DNA of 64,000 nucleotides from Nonomuraea coxensis DSM 45129 (GTDB lineage: Bacteria > Actinomycetota > Actinomycetes > Streptosporangiales > Streptosporangiaceae): assembly GCF_019397265.1 (NCBI RefSeq), contig NZ_CP068985.1, positions 6,316,001 through 6,380,000 on the forward strand. The letters are read 5' to 3'. Below, piece after piece: positions 1 through 7,806 of this stretch. The notes under the pieces were generated by a model. It was not told where the DNA came from. It did not search any database and saw only the letters and a list, made by a program, of their open reading frames with translations. Each line of letters opens with the position of its first letter. Position 1 is the first letter of the stretch. The translations under genes and the position numbers were made by a program.

Positions 1-693
1 CGGCTGTTCACCCACAGGGCCGACCAGGCGGTCTGCGACGCCTGGGACCTGCCGCGCTCGCAGCCCTCGGGGGCGGTCCCGCGCGCCCCGGCCTTCGTGC
101 TCGGCGGCCAGTACGACCCCACCACCCCCGTCAGGACCAGCAGACCGGCCGCCGAGGCGCTGCCCGGGGCGCGCTTCGCCGAGATCCCGCACGCCTCCCA
201 CGCCGTCTTCCTGTCGAGCGCGTGCGCCCGCCGCATGATCGCCGAGTTCGTCGCCGACCCGGCGGCCCGCGCCGCCGCCCCCTGCCTGGACGCGGCCGGC
301 GACCGGCCGGTGGACCTGCGCGTGACGGCGGCGCCGTACGCGATCGCGCGGGCGCCCTGGCTGGCCGCGCCGTTCGCGGTGTTCGCGCTCGTCGCCCTGG
401 CGCAGCTCGTGGCGTCCGCGCTGAAGGGCCGGGCGCTCGCGGCGTTCGGCGGGCTGTGCGGGGTGGCCTTCGCCGGGCTGACCGCCCAGGCGGTGCACGG
501 CCTCGCGGCGCGCAACGCGGCGGCGCCGGCCGTCGGCCTGCCCGCCGACGTCATGTTCTACACGTGGCTCGCGGTGGCCTCGGTCGCGCTCACGGCGGCC
601 GGCGCGGCGGTCCGGTGGCGCCGGTGGCCCGGCTGGGCGGCGACCGCCGTGGGCGGCGGATTCCTCGTATGGTGGGTGCTCTGGGTGACATGA
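1..693 (+). CDS. alpha/beta hydrolase (TAP-like C-terminus) with membrane tail, 5' truncated
   Basis: The reading frame is open from base 1, so only the last 230 residues are present. The first part matches the C-terminal lobe of tripeptidyl-aminopeptidase-like hydrolases: GGQYDPTTPV would carry the catalytic Asp and PHASHAVF the catalytic His. The nucleophile Ser lies outside the window. After the hydrolase part come three or four hydrophobic segments (starting at APWLAAPFAVFALVALAQL), which is unusual for this family and suggests a membrane-anchored enzyme. The stop overlaps the next start as ATGA, so the two are probably co-translated. Substrate is unknown. Confidence 0.75.
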   Translation, partial: RLFTHRADQAVCDAWDLPRSQPSGAVPRAPAFVLGGQYDPTTPVRTSRPAAEALPGARFAEIPHASHAVFLSSACARRMIAEFVADPAARAAAPCLDAAGDRPVDLRVTAAPYAIARAPWLAAPFAVFALVALAQLVASALKGRALAAFGGLCGVAFAGLTAQAVHGLAARNAAAPAVGLPADVMFYTWLAVASVALTAAGAAVRWRRWPGWAATAVGGGFLVWWVLWVT

Positions 694-1619
694 CGCGCAT
701 CAGAGAGCTCGACGCGCTCCGCGGGTTCGCGGTGTGCGGCATCATGCTGGTCAACACCTGGCAGCACACGCGCGTCGCCCACGTGCCGTCCACCTCCGTG
801 GACGTCGTCGTGGAGGACCTCTTCCAGAGCCGGTTCTACCCGATCTTCTCGGCGCTGTTCGGCATCAGCTTCCTGCTGTTCCTGCGCGGCCACAGCAGGT
901 GGGCGCTGCTCAGCCGGCTGTTCTGGCTCTACTGCATCGGGCTGGCGCAGGGGCTGTTCTACGCGGGCGAGGTGCTGACCGACTACGCGCTCTGGGGCGC
1001 GGTGGCGCTGCTGCCCGCCTCGTTCGTGCCCGGCGGCTGGGCGCAGCTCGTGCTCGGCGTGGCGGCGCTGGCGTGGGGGCTGCTGGCCAAGGGCGGCGGC
1101 TCGTGGCTGATCCCCGGCCTGCTCCTGGCCGGCATGGGGCTGTGGCGGCTGAACCTGCCCCGGTCGCTGCTGCTGCCGGGGTTCGCGGTCAGCGCGCTCG
1201 CCTCCGCGCTGCTCGGTTACGCGGCCTTCACCACCGGCGACTGGAACGCCTACAGCGCAGCCGCGCTGGCGGGGGCGCTGGCGTACTCGCTGGGGCTGCT
1301 CCTGGTGCTGCGGCCGGGGCTGTCGGCGGTGCTGGAGCCGCTCGGCCGCATGGCGCTGACCAACTACGTGACCGGCACCGCCGTGATCGTGCTGACGCTG
1401 CCGCTGGTCAGGGCCGACCCGACCCGCTGGGCTGTCGTGGCGCTCGCCGCCGTGACCGTGGCCGCGCAGGTACTGGTGAGCCGGTGGTGGCTGGCCCGCT
1501 ACCGGTACGGCCCCCTGGAGTGGGTCTGGCGGTGCCTGACCTGGTTTCGCCGGGTGCCCAACCGGTTAGAGTCGGGCCGTGACCACAATCGCCCTCTGCC
1601 AGATCCCGGTCTCCCCTGA
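690..1619 (+). CDS. DUF418 family integral membrane protein
   Basis: The protein has 309 residues, starts with ATG overlapping the upstream stop, and begins RIRELDALRGFAVCGIMLVN, the typical N-terminus of DUF418/YeiB-like membrane proteins. About eight hydrophobic helices follow. The C-terminal signature YRYGPLEWVWRCLTWF is the DUF418 hallmark. It is somewhat shorter than many members (about 380 residues). Function is not known; a transport role has been proposed for the family. The last 41 bases overlap the start of the downstream amidase gene in another frame. Pairing with a membrane-tailed hydrolase suggests a shared surface role, but that is inference. Confidence 0.8.
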   Translation: MTRIRELDALRGFAVCGIMLVNTWQHTRVAHVPSTSVDVVVEDLFQSRFYPIFSALFGISFLLFLRGHSRWALLSRLFWLYCIGLAQGLFYAGEVLTDYALWGAVALLPASFVPGGWAQLVLGVAALAWGLLAKGGGSWLIPGLLLAGMGLWRLNLPRSLLLPGFAVSALASALLGYAAFTTGDWNAYSAAALAGALAYSLGLLLVLRPGLSAVLEPLGRMALTNYVTGTAVIVLTLPLVRADPTRWAVVALAAVTVAAQVLVSRWWLARYRYGPLEWVWRCLTWFRRVPNRLESGRDHNRPLPDPGLP

Positions 1620-2355
1620 TCCCTCCGCCAACCTCAAGAGGGCCAGGGAGGCGCTGTCCCGCGCCGAGGGGGCCGACCTCGCGATCTTCCCCGAAGCGAC
1701 GCTGACCCGCTACGGCCGGCGCATCACGGACCTGGCCGAGCCGCTGGACGGGCCGTTCGTGTCGGGCCTCGCCGACGCGGCGCGCGAGCACGGCCTGGCG
1801 GTGATCGCCGGGACGTTCGAGCCGGGCGACGGCCGGGTCCGCAACACGGCCGTGGCGCTCGACGCCCAGGGGGCGCTGGTGGCCGCGTACCGCAAGATCC
1901 ACCTGTTCGACTCCTTCGGCGCGAAGGAGTCCGACCTGGTCGAGCCGGGCGCCGAGCCGACCGTGGTCGAGCTGGCCGGGCTCAGGGTCGGGCTGATCAC
2001 CTGCTACGACGTACGCTTCCCCGAGCTGGGCCGGGCGCTGGTCGACCGGGGGGCCGAGCTGTTCGCGGTGATCGCCGCCTGGGGGTCGGGGCCGCTCAAG
2101 GAGGACCACTGGACGACCCTGGTCCGCGCGCGGGCCCTGGAGAACACCATGTGGACCGCCGCCGTCGGCCAGGCCCCCAACCCGGGCGAGTCCTCCGACG
2201 GCTACGGCGTGGGCCGCAGCATGCTGGTCGACCCGCTCGGCGTGGTCCGCGCCGACCTGGGCACCGCGCCGGGGGTCGAGGTGGTCAGGATCGACCGCGC
2301 GTACGCCGAGTCGGCGCGGGCGACGCTGCCCTGCCTTCAGCACCGGGTCTTGTAG
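1579..2355 (+). CDS. carbon-nitrogen hydrolase (nitrilase superfamily)
   Basis: A 258-residue cytosolic amidase of the nitrilase superfamily. The Glu-Lys-Cys triad is visible as E39 (FPEATL), K106 (YRKIHLFD) and C142 (ITCYDVRFPE). Length and motif spacing are normal for omega-amidase/deaminated-glutathione amidase-like members; the exact substrate cannot be read from the sequence. The GTG start is chosen because TAGAGT lies 6 bases upstream and could be the -10 of a leaderless transcript, and because the MTTIALCQ start is typical. It overlaps the end of the DUF418 gene. Confidence 0.85.
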   Translation: MTTIALCQIPVSPDPSANLKRAREALSRAEGADLAIFPEATLTRYGRRITDLAEPLDGPFVSGLADAAREHGLAVIAGTFEPGDGRVRNTAVALDAQGALVAAYRKIHLFDSFGAKESDLVEPGAEPTVVELAGLRVGLITCYDVRFPELGRALVDRGAELFAVIAAWGSGPLKEDHWTTLVRARALENTMWTAAVGQAPNPGESSDGYGVGRSMLVDPLGVVRADLGTAPGVEVVRIDRAYAESARATLPCLQHRVL

Positions 2356-2381
2356 GGGTCAACCGACCGTAAAGTAGTACC

Positions 2382-2828
2382 GTGAGCGGAACGCAGATGC
2401 AGAAAGTGATCCCGCCGCGTCTGCTCGTCCCCTACCTGTCGGGCAAGCGCACGGTGATCTCCGGATATGTCTACCGGGTGCAGGACTGCGTCAGGCTGAC
2501 CACCCCCGAGGCGCTCTACTGGGGCCTCGATCTGTCGTTCGACGGCTCGGAGCTGTTCGCGGAGGTGCCCGAGGTGTATGTGATGCGCTGGTACGCCCGC
2601 GACGTCGACACCTACGCGGTGCCGTACGGACCGCACATGGGCGGCGACTGGAGCGACGCCCCGCCGTTCGCCGGCAACGGCTTCACCACCTCGCCCGACC
2701 ACGTCGTGCCGCAGTTCCACACCGTGCCGATGCCGATCCCGGCCGGCGCGGAGATCGTGCACGTCACCCGCGACGGCGAGCGGCCCTTCGCCGGCTACGA
2801 CGGGCTGACCTGGCGGCCCGCCGCATGA
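2382..2828 (+). CDS. hypothetical protein, first of an unknown pair
   Basis: A 148-residue soluble protein that I do not recognise. It is rich in aromatic and acidic residues and has no signal peptide or membrane segment. GTG at 2382 is favoured because TAAAGT sits 6 bases upstream, a -10 for a leaderless start; ATG at 2397 is an alternative. It ends in ATGA overlap with the next unknown gene, so the two are co-translated and may act together. Confidence 0.6.
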   Translation: MSGTQMQKVIPPRLLVPYLSGKRTVISGYVYRVQDCVRLTTPEALYWGLDLSFDGSELFAEVPEVYVMRWYARDVDTYAVPYGPHMGGDWSDAPPFAGNGFTTSPDHVVPQFHTVPMPIPAGAEIVHVTRDGERPFAGYDGLTWRPAA

Positions 2829-3220
2829 GCGAGGAGATCACGCCGGTCGCCTCCGGCTTCGTCGCCCGTTTCGGCGAGCACACCCTGCCCGCGGCCGTGG
2901 GGCCGGACGACGGCCAGGTGGTGCTGTTCAGCGAGTCCGAGCTGCCGGGGTTCGAGCCGGCCGCCGGCTACTGGCGGCGGCAGGTGACGCGGGCCGAGGT
3001 CGAGTGGCTGGTGCTCATCCGCACCGTGGGGGCCTTCGGCGGCGAGCCGTGCGTCATCCTCGACGAGGACGAGGACGGCCTGCACATCGCCTACACCGGG
3101 CACAGCGGGATGAAGGCGGAGGCGTTGGGCTACTGGATGGTGGATCATGGGGCGTACGAAGTGGTCGTGCCCCGCGAGGAGGTCTTCTCCATCCGGGTCG
3201 AGCGGATCCCGGTGCCGTGA
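2825..3220 (+). CDS. hypothetical protein, second of an unknown pair
   Basis: A 131-residue acidic soluble protein with no recognised domain. Visible stretches include CVILDEDEDGLHIAYTG and an alternating hydrophobic C-terminus (YEVVVPREEVFSIRVERIPV) that looks like beta strands. It overlaps the upstream gene by ATGA and the downstream GNAT gene by GTGA, making a tight three-gene unit. Small acidic proteins in such a setting can be immunity or adaptor proteins, but nothing in the sequence proves that. Confidence 0.6.
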   Translation: MSEEITPVASGFVARFGEHTLPAAVGPDDGQVVLFSESELPGFEPAAGYWRRQVTRAEVEWLVLIRTVGAFGGEPCVILDEDEDGLHIAYTGHSGMKAEALGYWMVDHGAYEVVVPREEVFSIRVERIPVP

Positions 3221-3777
3221 AGCACCTGTTCGCGGTCGAGCTCGGCGATGACGGCGCGCTGCTGGGGCCTCTGGAGCCGTGGCGGGCGGAGGAGTTCCTG
3301 GCGCACATCGAGCGCGGCCGGGAGCACATCGGGCGCTACATCGGTCTCCCCGACCTCGTGACCGATCTGGAGTCCGGCCGGGCGTTCCTGCGGTCCTACG
3401 CCGACAAGGCCGCCGCCGACACCGGCCGCCTCTACGGCATCTGGCTGGACGGGCTGCTGGTCGGCGGGGTGCTGTTCCGCACGATGGACGTCCCCAGGGG
3501 CATCGCCGAGGCGGGCTGCTGGCTGGAGCCCGCGGCCGTGGGCAGGGGCCTGATCACCCGGGCGGTGCGGGTGATCATCGACTGGGCGGTCGAGGAGCGC
3601 GGCATCCACCGCGTGGAGTGGTGGGCGGCGGCGGACAACACCGCCAGCGTCGCGGTGGCCAGGCGGCTCGGCATGACCCGCGAGGGCGTGCTGCGGGAGC
3701 ACTATCCGCACCGGGGGCGGCGGCTCGACATGGAGATCTGGTCGGTGCTCGCGCCGGAGTGGCGCGCCGCCCGCTGA
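3217..3777 (+). CDS. GNAT family N-acetyltransferase (RimJ/RimL type)
   Basis: A 186-residue acetyltransferase that would move an acetyl group from acetyl-CoA to an amine, often a protein N-terminus. The RimL-like layout is clear: LEPWRAEEFLAHIERGR at the N-terminus, AGCWLEPAAVGRGLITRAV for the acetyl-CoA-binding motif A, and DNTASVAVARRLGMTREG for motif B. The GTG start at 3217 overlaps the preceding stop. It is last in the unit with two unknown proteins. Confidence 0.8.
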   Translation: MKHLFAVELGDDGALLGPLEPWRAEEFLAHIERGREHIGRYIGLPDLVTDLESGRAFLRSYADKAAADTGRLYGIWLDGLLVGGVLFRTMDVPRGIAEAGCWLEPAAVGRGLITRAVRVIIDWAVEERGIHRVEWWAAADNTASVAVARRLGMTREGVLREHYPHRGRRLDMEIWSVLAPEWRAAR

Positions 3778-3805
3778 GCCTGGAGACCTCGCGCGCCGGC
3801 GGCGG

Positions 3806-5293
3806 TCAGGTGCCGAGGGTGCGGTAGCGGGCCAGGCGGGCGGCGAGGCGGTCGGCCGGGTCCTGCCGCAGCAGCCCCGCGATCTCGTGCTCCAGCGCCC
3901 GCCCCACCCGCTCGCAGAACGCCCGCGGCTCGTAGGCGGCGTCCGGCACCTCGGGGATGACCCGGTCCACGATGCCGTCGCGCCGCAGGTCGGTGGCGCG
4001 GATGCGCTGGAGCCTGGCGATCTCGGGCGCGAAGTCGACCGAGCGGTAGAGGATCGCCGAGGCGCCCTCGGGCGGCAGCGGCGACAGCCAGGCGTGCTGC
4101 GCGCACAGCACCCGGTCGGCGGGCAGCAGGGCCAGCGCCGCGCCGCCCGCGCCCTCGCCGAGCAGCAGGCAGACGGTCGGCGCGTCGAGCATGACCAGCT
4201 CGGCCAGGCAGCGGGCGATCTCGGCGGCCAGCCCGCCCTCCTCGGCCGCCTTGGACAGGTCGGCCCCGCCGGTGTCGACGACGGTGACCAGCGGCAGGCC
4301 CAGCTCGCCGGCCAGCCGCACGCCGCGCCTGGCGACCCGCAGCGCGGCCGGGCCGAGCGGCGCGCTGACCCGCTGGATCCGCCGGTCCTGGCCGAGCACC
4401 ACGGCCGGCGCGCTGCCGAACCTGGCCAGCGCGAGCAGCAGGCCCGGCTCGTTGTCGCCGGTGCCGGTGCCGCTGAGCGGCGTGGTGTCGGTGGCGGCGA
4501 GCTTGAGCAGGCTGCGCACGCCGGGCCGGTCGTCGCGCCGCGAGCGGGTGATCGCCTCCCACGCCTCGGCCGGGCGGAGGTCCTCCTCGGGCGGCTCGCC
4601 CGCCTCGACCGCGCTCCGGTCGGCGGCCAGCACGCCGAGCGCGCGGATCGCGACCGGGCGCAGGGCGTCGGCCGACACCACGGCGTCGAGCAGGCCCTTC
4701 TGGAAGAGGTTCTCGGCGACCTGGACCCCCTCGGGGAACGGGTAGCCGTGCAGCGCCTCGAACACCCGCGGCCCCATGAACCCGATCAGCGCGCCCGGCT
4801 CGGCGGCCGTGACGTGCGCGAGCGACCCCCAGGACGCCAGCACGCCGCCGGTCGTCGGGTGGCGGAGATAGACCATGTACGGCAGGCCGAGCGCGCGGTG
4901 CCCCTGGATCGCCGCGGTGATCTTCACCATCTGCACGAACGCCTGCGCGCCCTCCTGCATGCGGGTGCCGCCCGAGGCGGGGGCGGCCAGCAGCGGCAGC
5001 CGCTCGCGGCCGGCCCGCTCGACCGCGGCGGTGATCCGCTCGGCCGCGGCCACCCCGATGGAGCCCGCCATGAACGAGAACTCGGAGGCCACCACCGCCA
5101 CCCTGCAGCCGTCGAGCAGCCCCTCGCCGGTGATCACGGCCTCGTCGTAGCCGCACTTGGCGCGGGCGGCGGCGAGCTCGTCGGCGTAGGAGGAGCCCGG
5201 CTCGGCCGGGTCGGCGGGCGGAGCGTCCCACGACTTCCACGACCCCGGGTCGAGGACCGTTTCGATCAGTGTGCGCGCGTCCGGACGGCTCAC
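3806..5293 (-). CDS. acyl-CoA carboxylase carboxyltransferase, fused beta and alpha domains
   Basis: A 495-residue carboxyltransferase component of a biotin-dependent acyl-CoA carboxylase. The N-terminal half is AccD-like, with the oxyanion-hole motif SGGTRMQEG; the C-terminal half is AccA-like (VDTGGADLSKAAEEGG, GEGAGGAALALLPADRVL). No zinc finger is seen at the N-terminus. The GTG start at 5293 is chosen over an in-frame ATG at 5353 because GAGGGAG lies 5 bases upstream. It follows the CoA-transferase gene by about 70 bases on the same strand. No biotin carboxylase or carrier gene is in the window, so the partner subunits must be elsewhere. The natural acyl-CoA is unknown. Confidence 0.85.
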   Translation of the reverse strand: MSRPDARTLIETVLDPGSWKSWDAPPADPAEPGSSYADELAAARAKCGYDEAVITGEGLLDGCRVAVVASEFSFMAGSIGVAAAERITAAVERAGRERLPLLAAPASGGTRMQEGAQAFVQMVKITAAIQGHRALGLPYMVYLRHPTTGGVLASWGSLAHVTAAEPGALIGFMGPRVFEALHGYPFPEGVQVAENLFQKGLLDAVVSADALRPVAIRALGVLAADRSAVEAGEPPEEDLRPAEAWEAITRSRRDDRPGVRSLLKLAATDTTPLSGTGTGDNEPGLLLALARFGSAPAVVLGQDRRIQRVSAPLGPAALRVARRGVRLAGELGLPLVTVVDTGGADLSKAAEEGGLAAEIARCLAELVMLDAPTVCLLLGEGAGGAALALLPADRVLCAQHAWLSPLPPEGASAILYRSVDFAPEIARLQRIRATDLRRDGIVDRVIPEVPDAAYEPRAFCERVGRALEHEIAGLLRQDPADRLAARLARYRTLGT

Positions 5294-5363
5294 TCTCGCT
5301 CCCTCGTGGTCGGCCCTGCAGAGTTGACGCGCGAGCGCCGCGGCGGGTGGCATCGCGTGCCGG

Positions 5364-6521
5364 TCATCGTTCGCGCTCCTCCAGCCAGGCGAGCACCGCC
5401 TCGCCGTCCTGGCCGAGCATCGGGGGCGCGGTGTGCTCGCGGGCGGGCAGGCCGTCGAAGCGCAGCGGCGGCCCCGGCAGCTCGACCCGGCCGAGCACCG
5501 GATGGTCGACCTCCACGACCAGGCCCTGCGAGCGGGTCTGTTCCCACGTGTAGACCTCGTCGATGGAGCGGATCGCGCCCGCGGGCACGCCGGCCGCGCC
5601 GAGCTCGGCCAGCCAGTGGGCGCGGTCGTGGGCGGACAGCGCCTTCTCCATCTCGGCGACCAGCTCCTCGCGGTGGGCGCGGCGGTCGCGGTTGGTGCGG
5701 TAGCGCGGGGCGTCGGGGTCGATGCCGAGCAGCACGGCGACCTTGCGCCACTGGCCGTCGTTGGCGGCGGCGATCTGCAGCATGCCGTCGCCGCAGCGGA
5801 ACGAGCCGTAGGGGGTGATCGAGGCGTGGTGGTTGCCGGCGGCGCGGGAGACCTGGCCGCCGACCGTCCAGGCGGTGCCGTGGTAGGAGTGGACGCCGGT
5901 GACGGCGGCCAGCAGGGACGTGCGCACGACGCGGCCCTTGCCGGTGTGCTCGCGCTCGTAGAGGGCGGCGGCGACGCCGTACGCGCCGTGGATGCCGGCC
6001 AGCAGGTCGGCGATCGAGGCGCCCACGCGGTAGGGCTCCTCGGGCGAGGGGCCGGTCAGCGACATCAGCCCGGCCTCGCCCTGGGCGATCTGGTCGTAGC
6101 CCGGCCGTCCGCCCTCGGGGCCGTCGTGGCCGAACCCGGTGATCGACAGGACGACCAGGCGGGGGTTGAGCTCGTGCAGGCGCTCGACGGAGAAGCCGAG
6201 GCGGTCGAGCACGCCGGGGCGGAAGTTCTCGACGAGGACGTCGCTCTGGCGGACCAGGCGCTCGATGACGGCTTTGCCCGCGGCGGACTTGAGGTCGAGG
6301 GCGATGGACTGCTTGTTGCGGTTGGCCGCCAGGAAATAGGTCGATATTTCGTGATCAGGACCGACGAACGGCGGGCCCCAGCCCCGCGACTCGTCGCCGC
6401 CGTCGGGATGCTCCACCTTGATCACCCGCGCGCCCAGGTCGCCCAGCATCTGCGCGGCGTGCGGCCCGGCCAGCGCCCTGGACAGATCCAGCACGACGAT
6501 GTCGCCGAGGGGTCCGAGCAC
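5364..6521 (-). CDS. class III CoA-transferase (CaiB/BaiF family)
   Basis: A 385-residue family III CoA-transferase that would move CoA between carboxylic acids. Hallmarks are VLDLSRALAGPHAAQMLGDL at the start, VIKVEHPDGGDESRGWGPPF, and NRNKQSIALDLKSAAGKAVI. The GTG start at 6521 follows an AGGAGG 6 bases upstream. Together with the downstream acyl-CoA carboxyltransferase it forms an acyl-CoA operon. An 18-bp perfect palindrome lies between this gene and the divergent kinase gene and probably controls it. Confidence 0.85.
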   Translation of the reverse strand: MLGPLGDIVVLDLSRALAGPHAAQMLGDLGARVIKVEHPDGGDESRGWGPPFVGPDHEISTYFLAANRNKQSIALDLKSAAGKAVIERLVRQSDVLVENFRPGVLDRLGFSVERLHELNPRLVVLSITGFGHDGPEGGRPGYDQIAQGEAGLMSLTGPSPEEPYRVGASIADLLAGIHGAYGVAAALYEREHTGKGRVVRTSLLAAVTGVHSYHGTAWTVGGQVSRAAGNHHASITPYGSFRCGDGMLQIAAANDGQWRKVAVLLGIDPDAPRYRTNRDRRAHREELVAEMEKALSAHDRAHWLAELGAAGVPAGAIRSIDEVYTWEQTRSQGLVVEVDHPVLGRVELPGPPLRFDGLPAREHTAPPMLGQDGEAVLAWLEERER

Positions 6522-6546
6522 GGTCAACCTCCTGCTTGCGTCCGGG

Positions 6547-6564
6547 TGAGAGAACATTCTCTCA
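6547..6564. promoter_or_regulatory. perfect 18-bp palindrome, likely operator
   Basis: TGAGAGAACATTCTCTCA is a perfect inverted repeat located 26 bases upstream of the CoA-transferase start and 33 bases upstream of the divergent kinase start. Its size and symmetry fit a TetR-type operator. No regulator gene is adjacent, so the binding protein is unknown. Confidence 0.55.
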
Positions 6565-6596
6565 GTTGCCGCTCCTCCGTCACCTACCCTGGGTCC

Positions 6597-7127
6597 GTGA
6601 ATTCGCTGGCCGCCCGCATCCGGAGCCTGCCGCCCTCGTGCGGCCTGGTCCGCCTGGTGGCGGTGGACGGGCCCGCCGGGTCGGGCAAGACGACGTTCGC
6701 CGGGCGGCTGGCGGGGGCGCTGGGCTGCCAGGTCGTCCACAGCGACGACTTCCCCGTGCCGTGGGAGGAGGGGCCGGGCGGCTGGTTCCACGCGCTGGAG
6801 GAGCAGGTGCTGAGGCCGCTGCGGGAGGGGCGGGCCGGCGGGTTCCCGCGCTACGACTGGGTGCGGGGCGCGTACGCCGAGCAGGTGACGGTGCCGCCCG
6901 CGCCGGCGCTCGTCGTCGAGGGCGTCGGCACCGCCCGCGCCTCGGCCGCGCACCTGGTGGCGTACACGGTGTGGGTGGAGGCCGCGGAGCCGGTGCGGCT
7001 GGCCCGCGTGCTGGAGCGGGACGGGCCCGCGCTGGCCCCGAGGTGGAGGGAGTGGTTCGCGGCCGAGCGCGCGTGGTTCGCCGCCGACGGCACCCGCGAG
7101 CGCGCCGACCTCATCGTCCGCACCTGA
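6597..7127 (+). CDS. uridine kinase-like P-loop phosphotransferase
   Basis: A 176-residue P-loop kinase. The Walker A motif is GPAGSGKTT and is followed by HSDDFPVPW, the pattern of uridine/nucleoside kinases, where the Asp contacts the nucleoside. RLARVLERDG fits the arginine-rich lid. Family annotation in actinomycetes is usually uridine kinase, but the acceptor is not proven. The gene diverges from the CoA-transferase gene and ends 4 bases from the convergent phosphatase gene. The GTG start gives the P-loop near residue 25, as expected. Confidence 0.75.
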   Translation: MNSLAARIRSLPPSCGLVRLVAVDGPAGSGKTTFAGRLAGALGCQVVHSDDFPVPWEEGPGGWFHALEEQVLRPLREGRAGGFPRYDWVRGAYAEQVTVPPAPALVVEGVGTARASAAHLVAYTVWVEAAEPVRLARVLERDGPALAPRWREWFAAERAWFAADGTRERADLIVRT

Positions 7128-7131
7128 GAGC

Positions 7132-7806
7132 TCACGCCAGGTGCCCGACGTCGTTGAAGCGCACCACCTCGAAGGACCCCTGCCCCGCACGCCAGACCGA
7201 CACGGAGGCGTTGAGCACCGGCGCGAGGCGCGGGCCGGCATGAGGATCGCGGGTCAGGACCTGGTGCAGGCCCAGAACCACCGAGTCGTGCGCGACGATC
7301 AGCACCCGCCGGTCGGCGGCCTGCCCGTCCAGGTCCTCCACGAACGCCCGCAGCCGCGCCACCACGTCCGCCAGCGACTCACCTCCGGGCGGGCGGAAGG
7401 CGTAGACGCCGGCCGCCTCCCGCCGCGCCGCCTCCTCGGGGAAGCGCTCGCGGACCGCCGCCGGGTTGAGCCGGTCGAAGGCCCCCTGCTCCTGGTCCCT
7501 GAGCCGCTCGTCCACCGTGACCGGCAGCACGACCCCCCAGGCGTCCCGCGCGACCTCCCACGTCTCCAGGGCCCGCAGGTAGGGCGAGCACCACACCGCC
7601 TCGGGCCGCTCGCCGTCGGGCAGCGCCGCGAGCAGCCGCCCGAGCGCCGCCGACTGCCGCCGGCCCAGCGCGGTGAGCCGCACCTCGTCGTCGCCCCGCC
7701 CGTAGACCAGCGGCCGCTCGCCCGCCTCCCGGTGGGCGAGGTTGGCCTCGCTCTCGCCGTGGCGTACGGCGATGATCCGCGACGGTCCCGAGCCGGGCCC
7801 GGTCAC
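7132..7806 (-). CDS. histidine phosphatase family protein (phosphoglycerate mutase-like)
   Basis: A 224-residue histidine phosphatase. The catalytic RHGESEAN motif is near residue 14 and the second histidine is in LIVAHDSVVLG. The region SPYLRALETWEVA fits the conserved arginine that binds phosphate. The GTG start overlaps the stop of the hydantoinase B gene by 4 bases, so it is the last gene of that operon. The substrate is unknown; the insertion DQEQGAFDRLNPAAV is seen in several actinobacterial phosphatases of this family. Confidence 0.8.
   Translation of the reverse strand: MTGPGSGPSRIIAVRHGESEANLAHREAGERPLVYGRGDDEVRLTALGRRQSAALGRLLAALPDGERPEAVWCSPYLRALETWEVARDAWGVVLPVTVDERLRDQEQGAFDRLNPAAVRERFPEEAARREAAGVYAFRPPGGESLADVVARLRAFVEDLDGQAADRRVLIVAHDSVVLGLHQVLTRDPHAGPRLAPVLNASVSVWRAGQGSFEVVRFNDVGHLA

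Noticed and set aside
5294..5353. Longer N-terminus of the carboxyltransferase starting at 5353
   Set aside because: The downstream GTG at 5293 has an excellent ribosome site and the extra 20 residues look non-conserved.
3702..5818. Long open frames antisense to the carboxyltransferase and CoA-transferase genes
   Set aside because: They are Arg/Pro/Gly-rich shadows caused by high GC; they lack domains, and the overlapping strand carries clear enzyme motifs.
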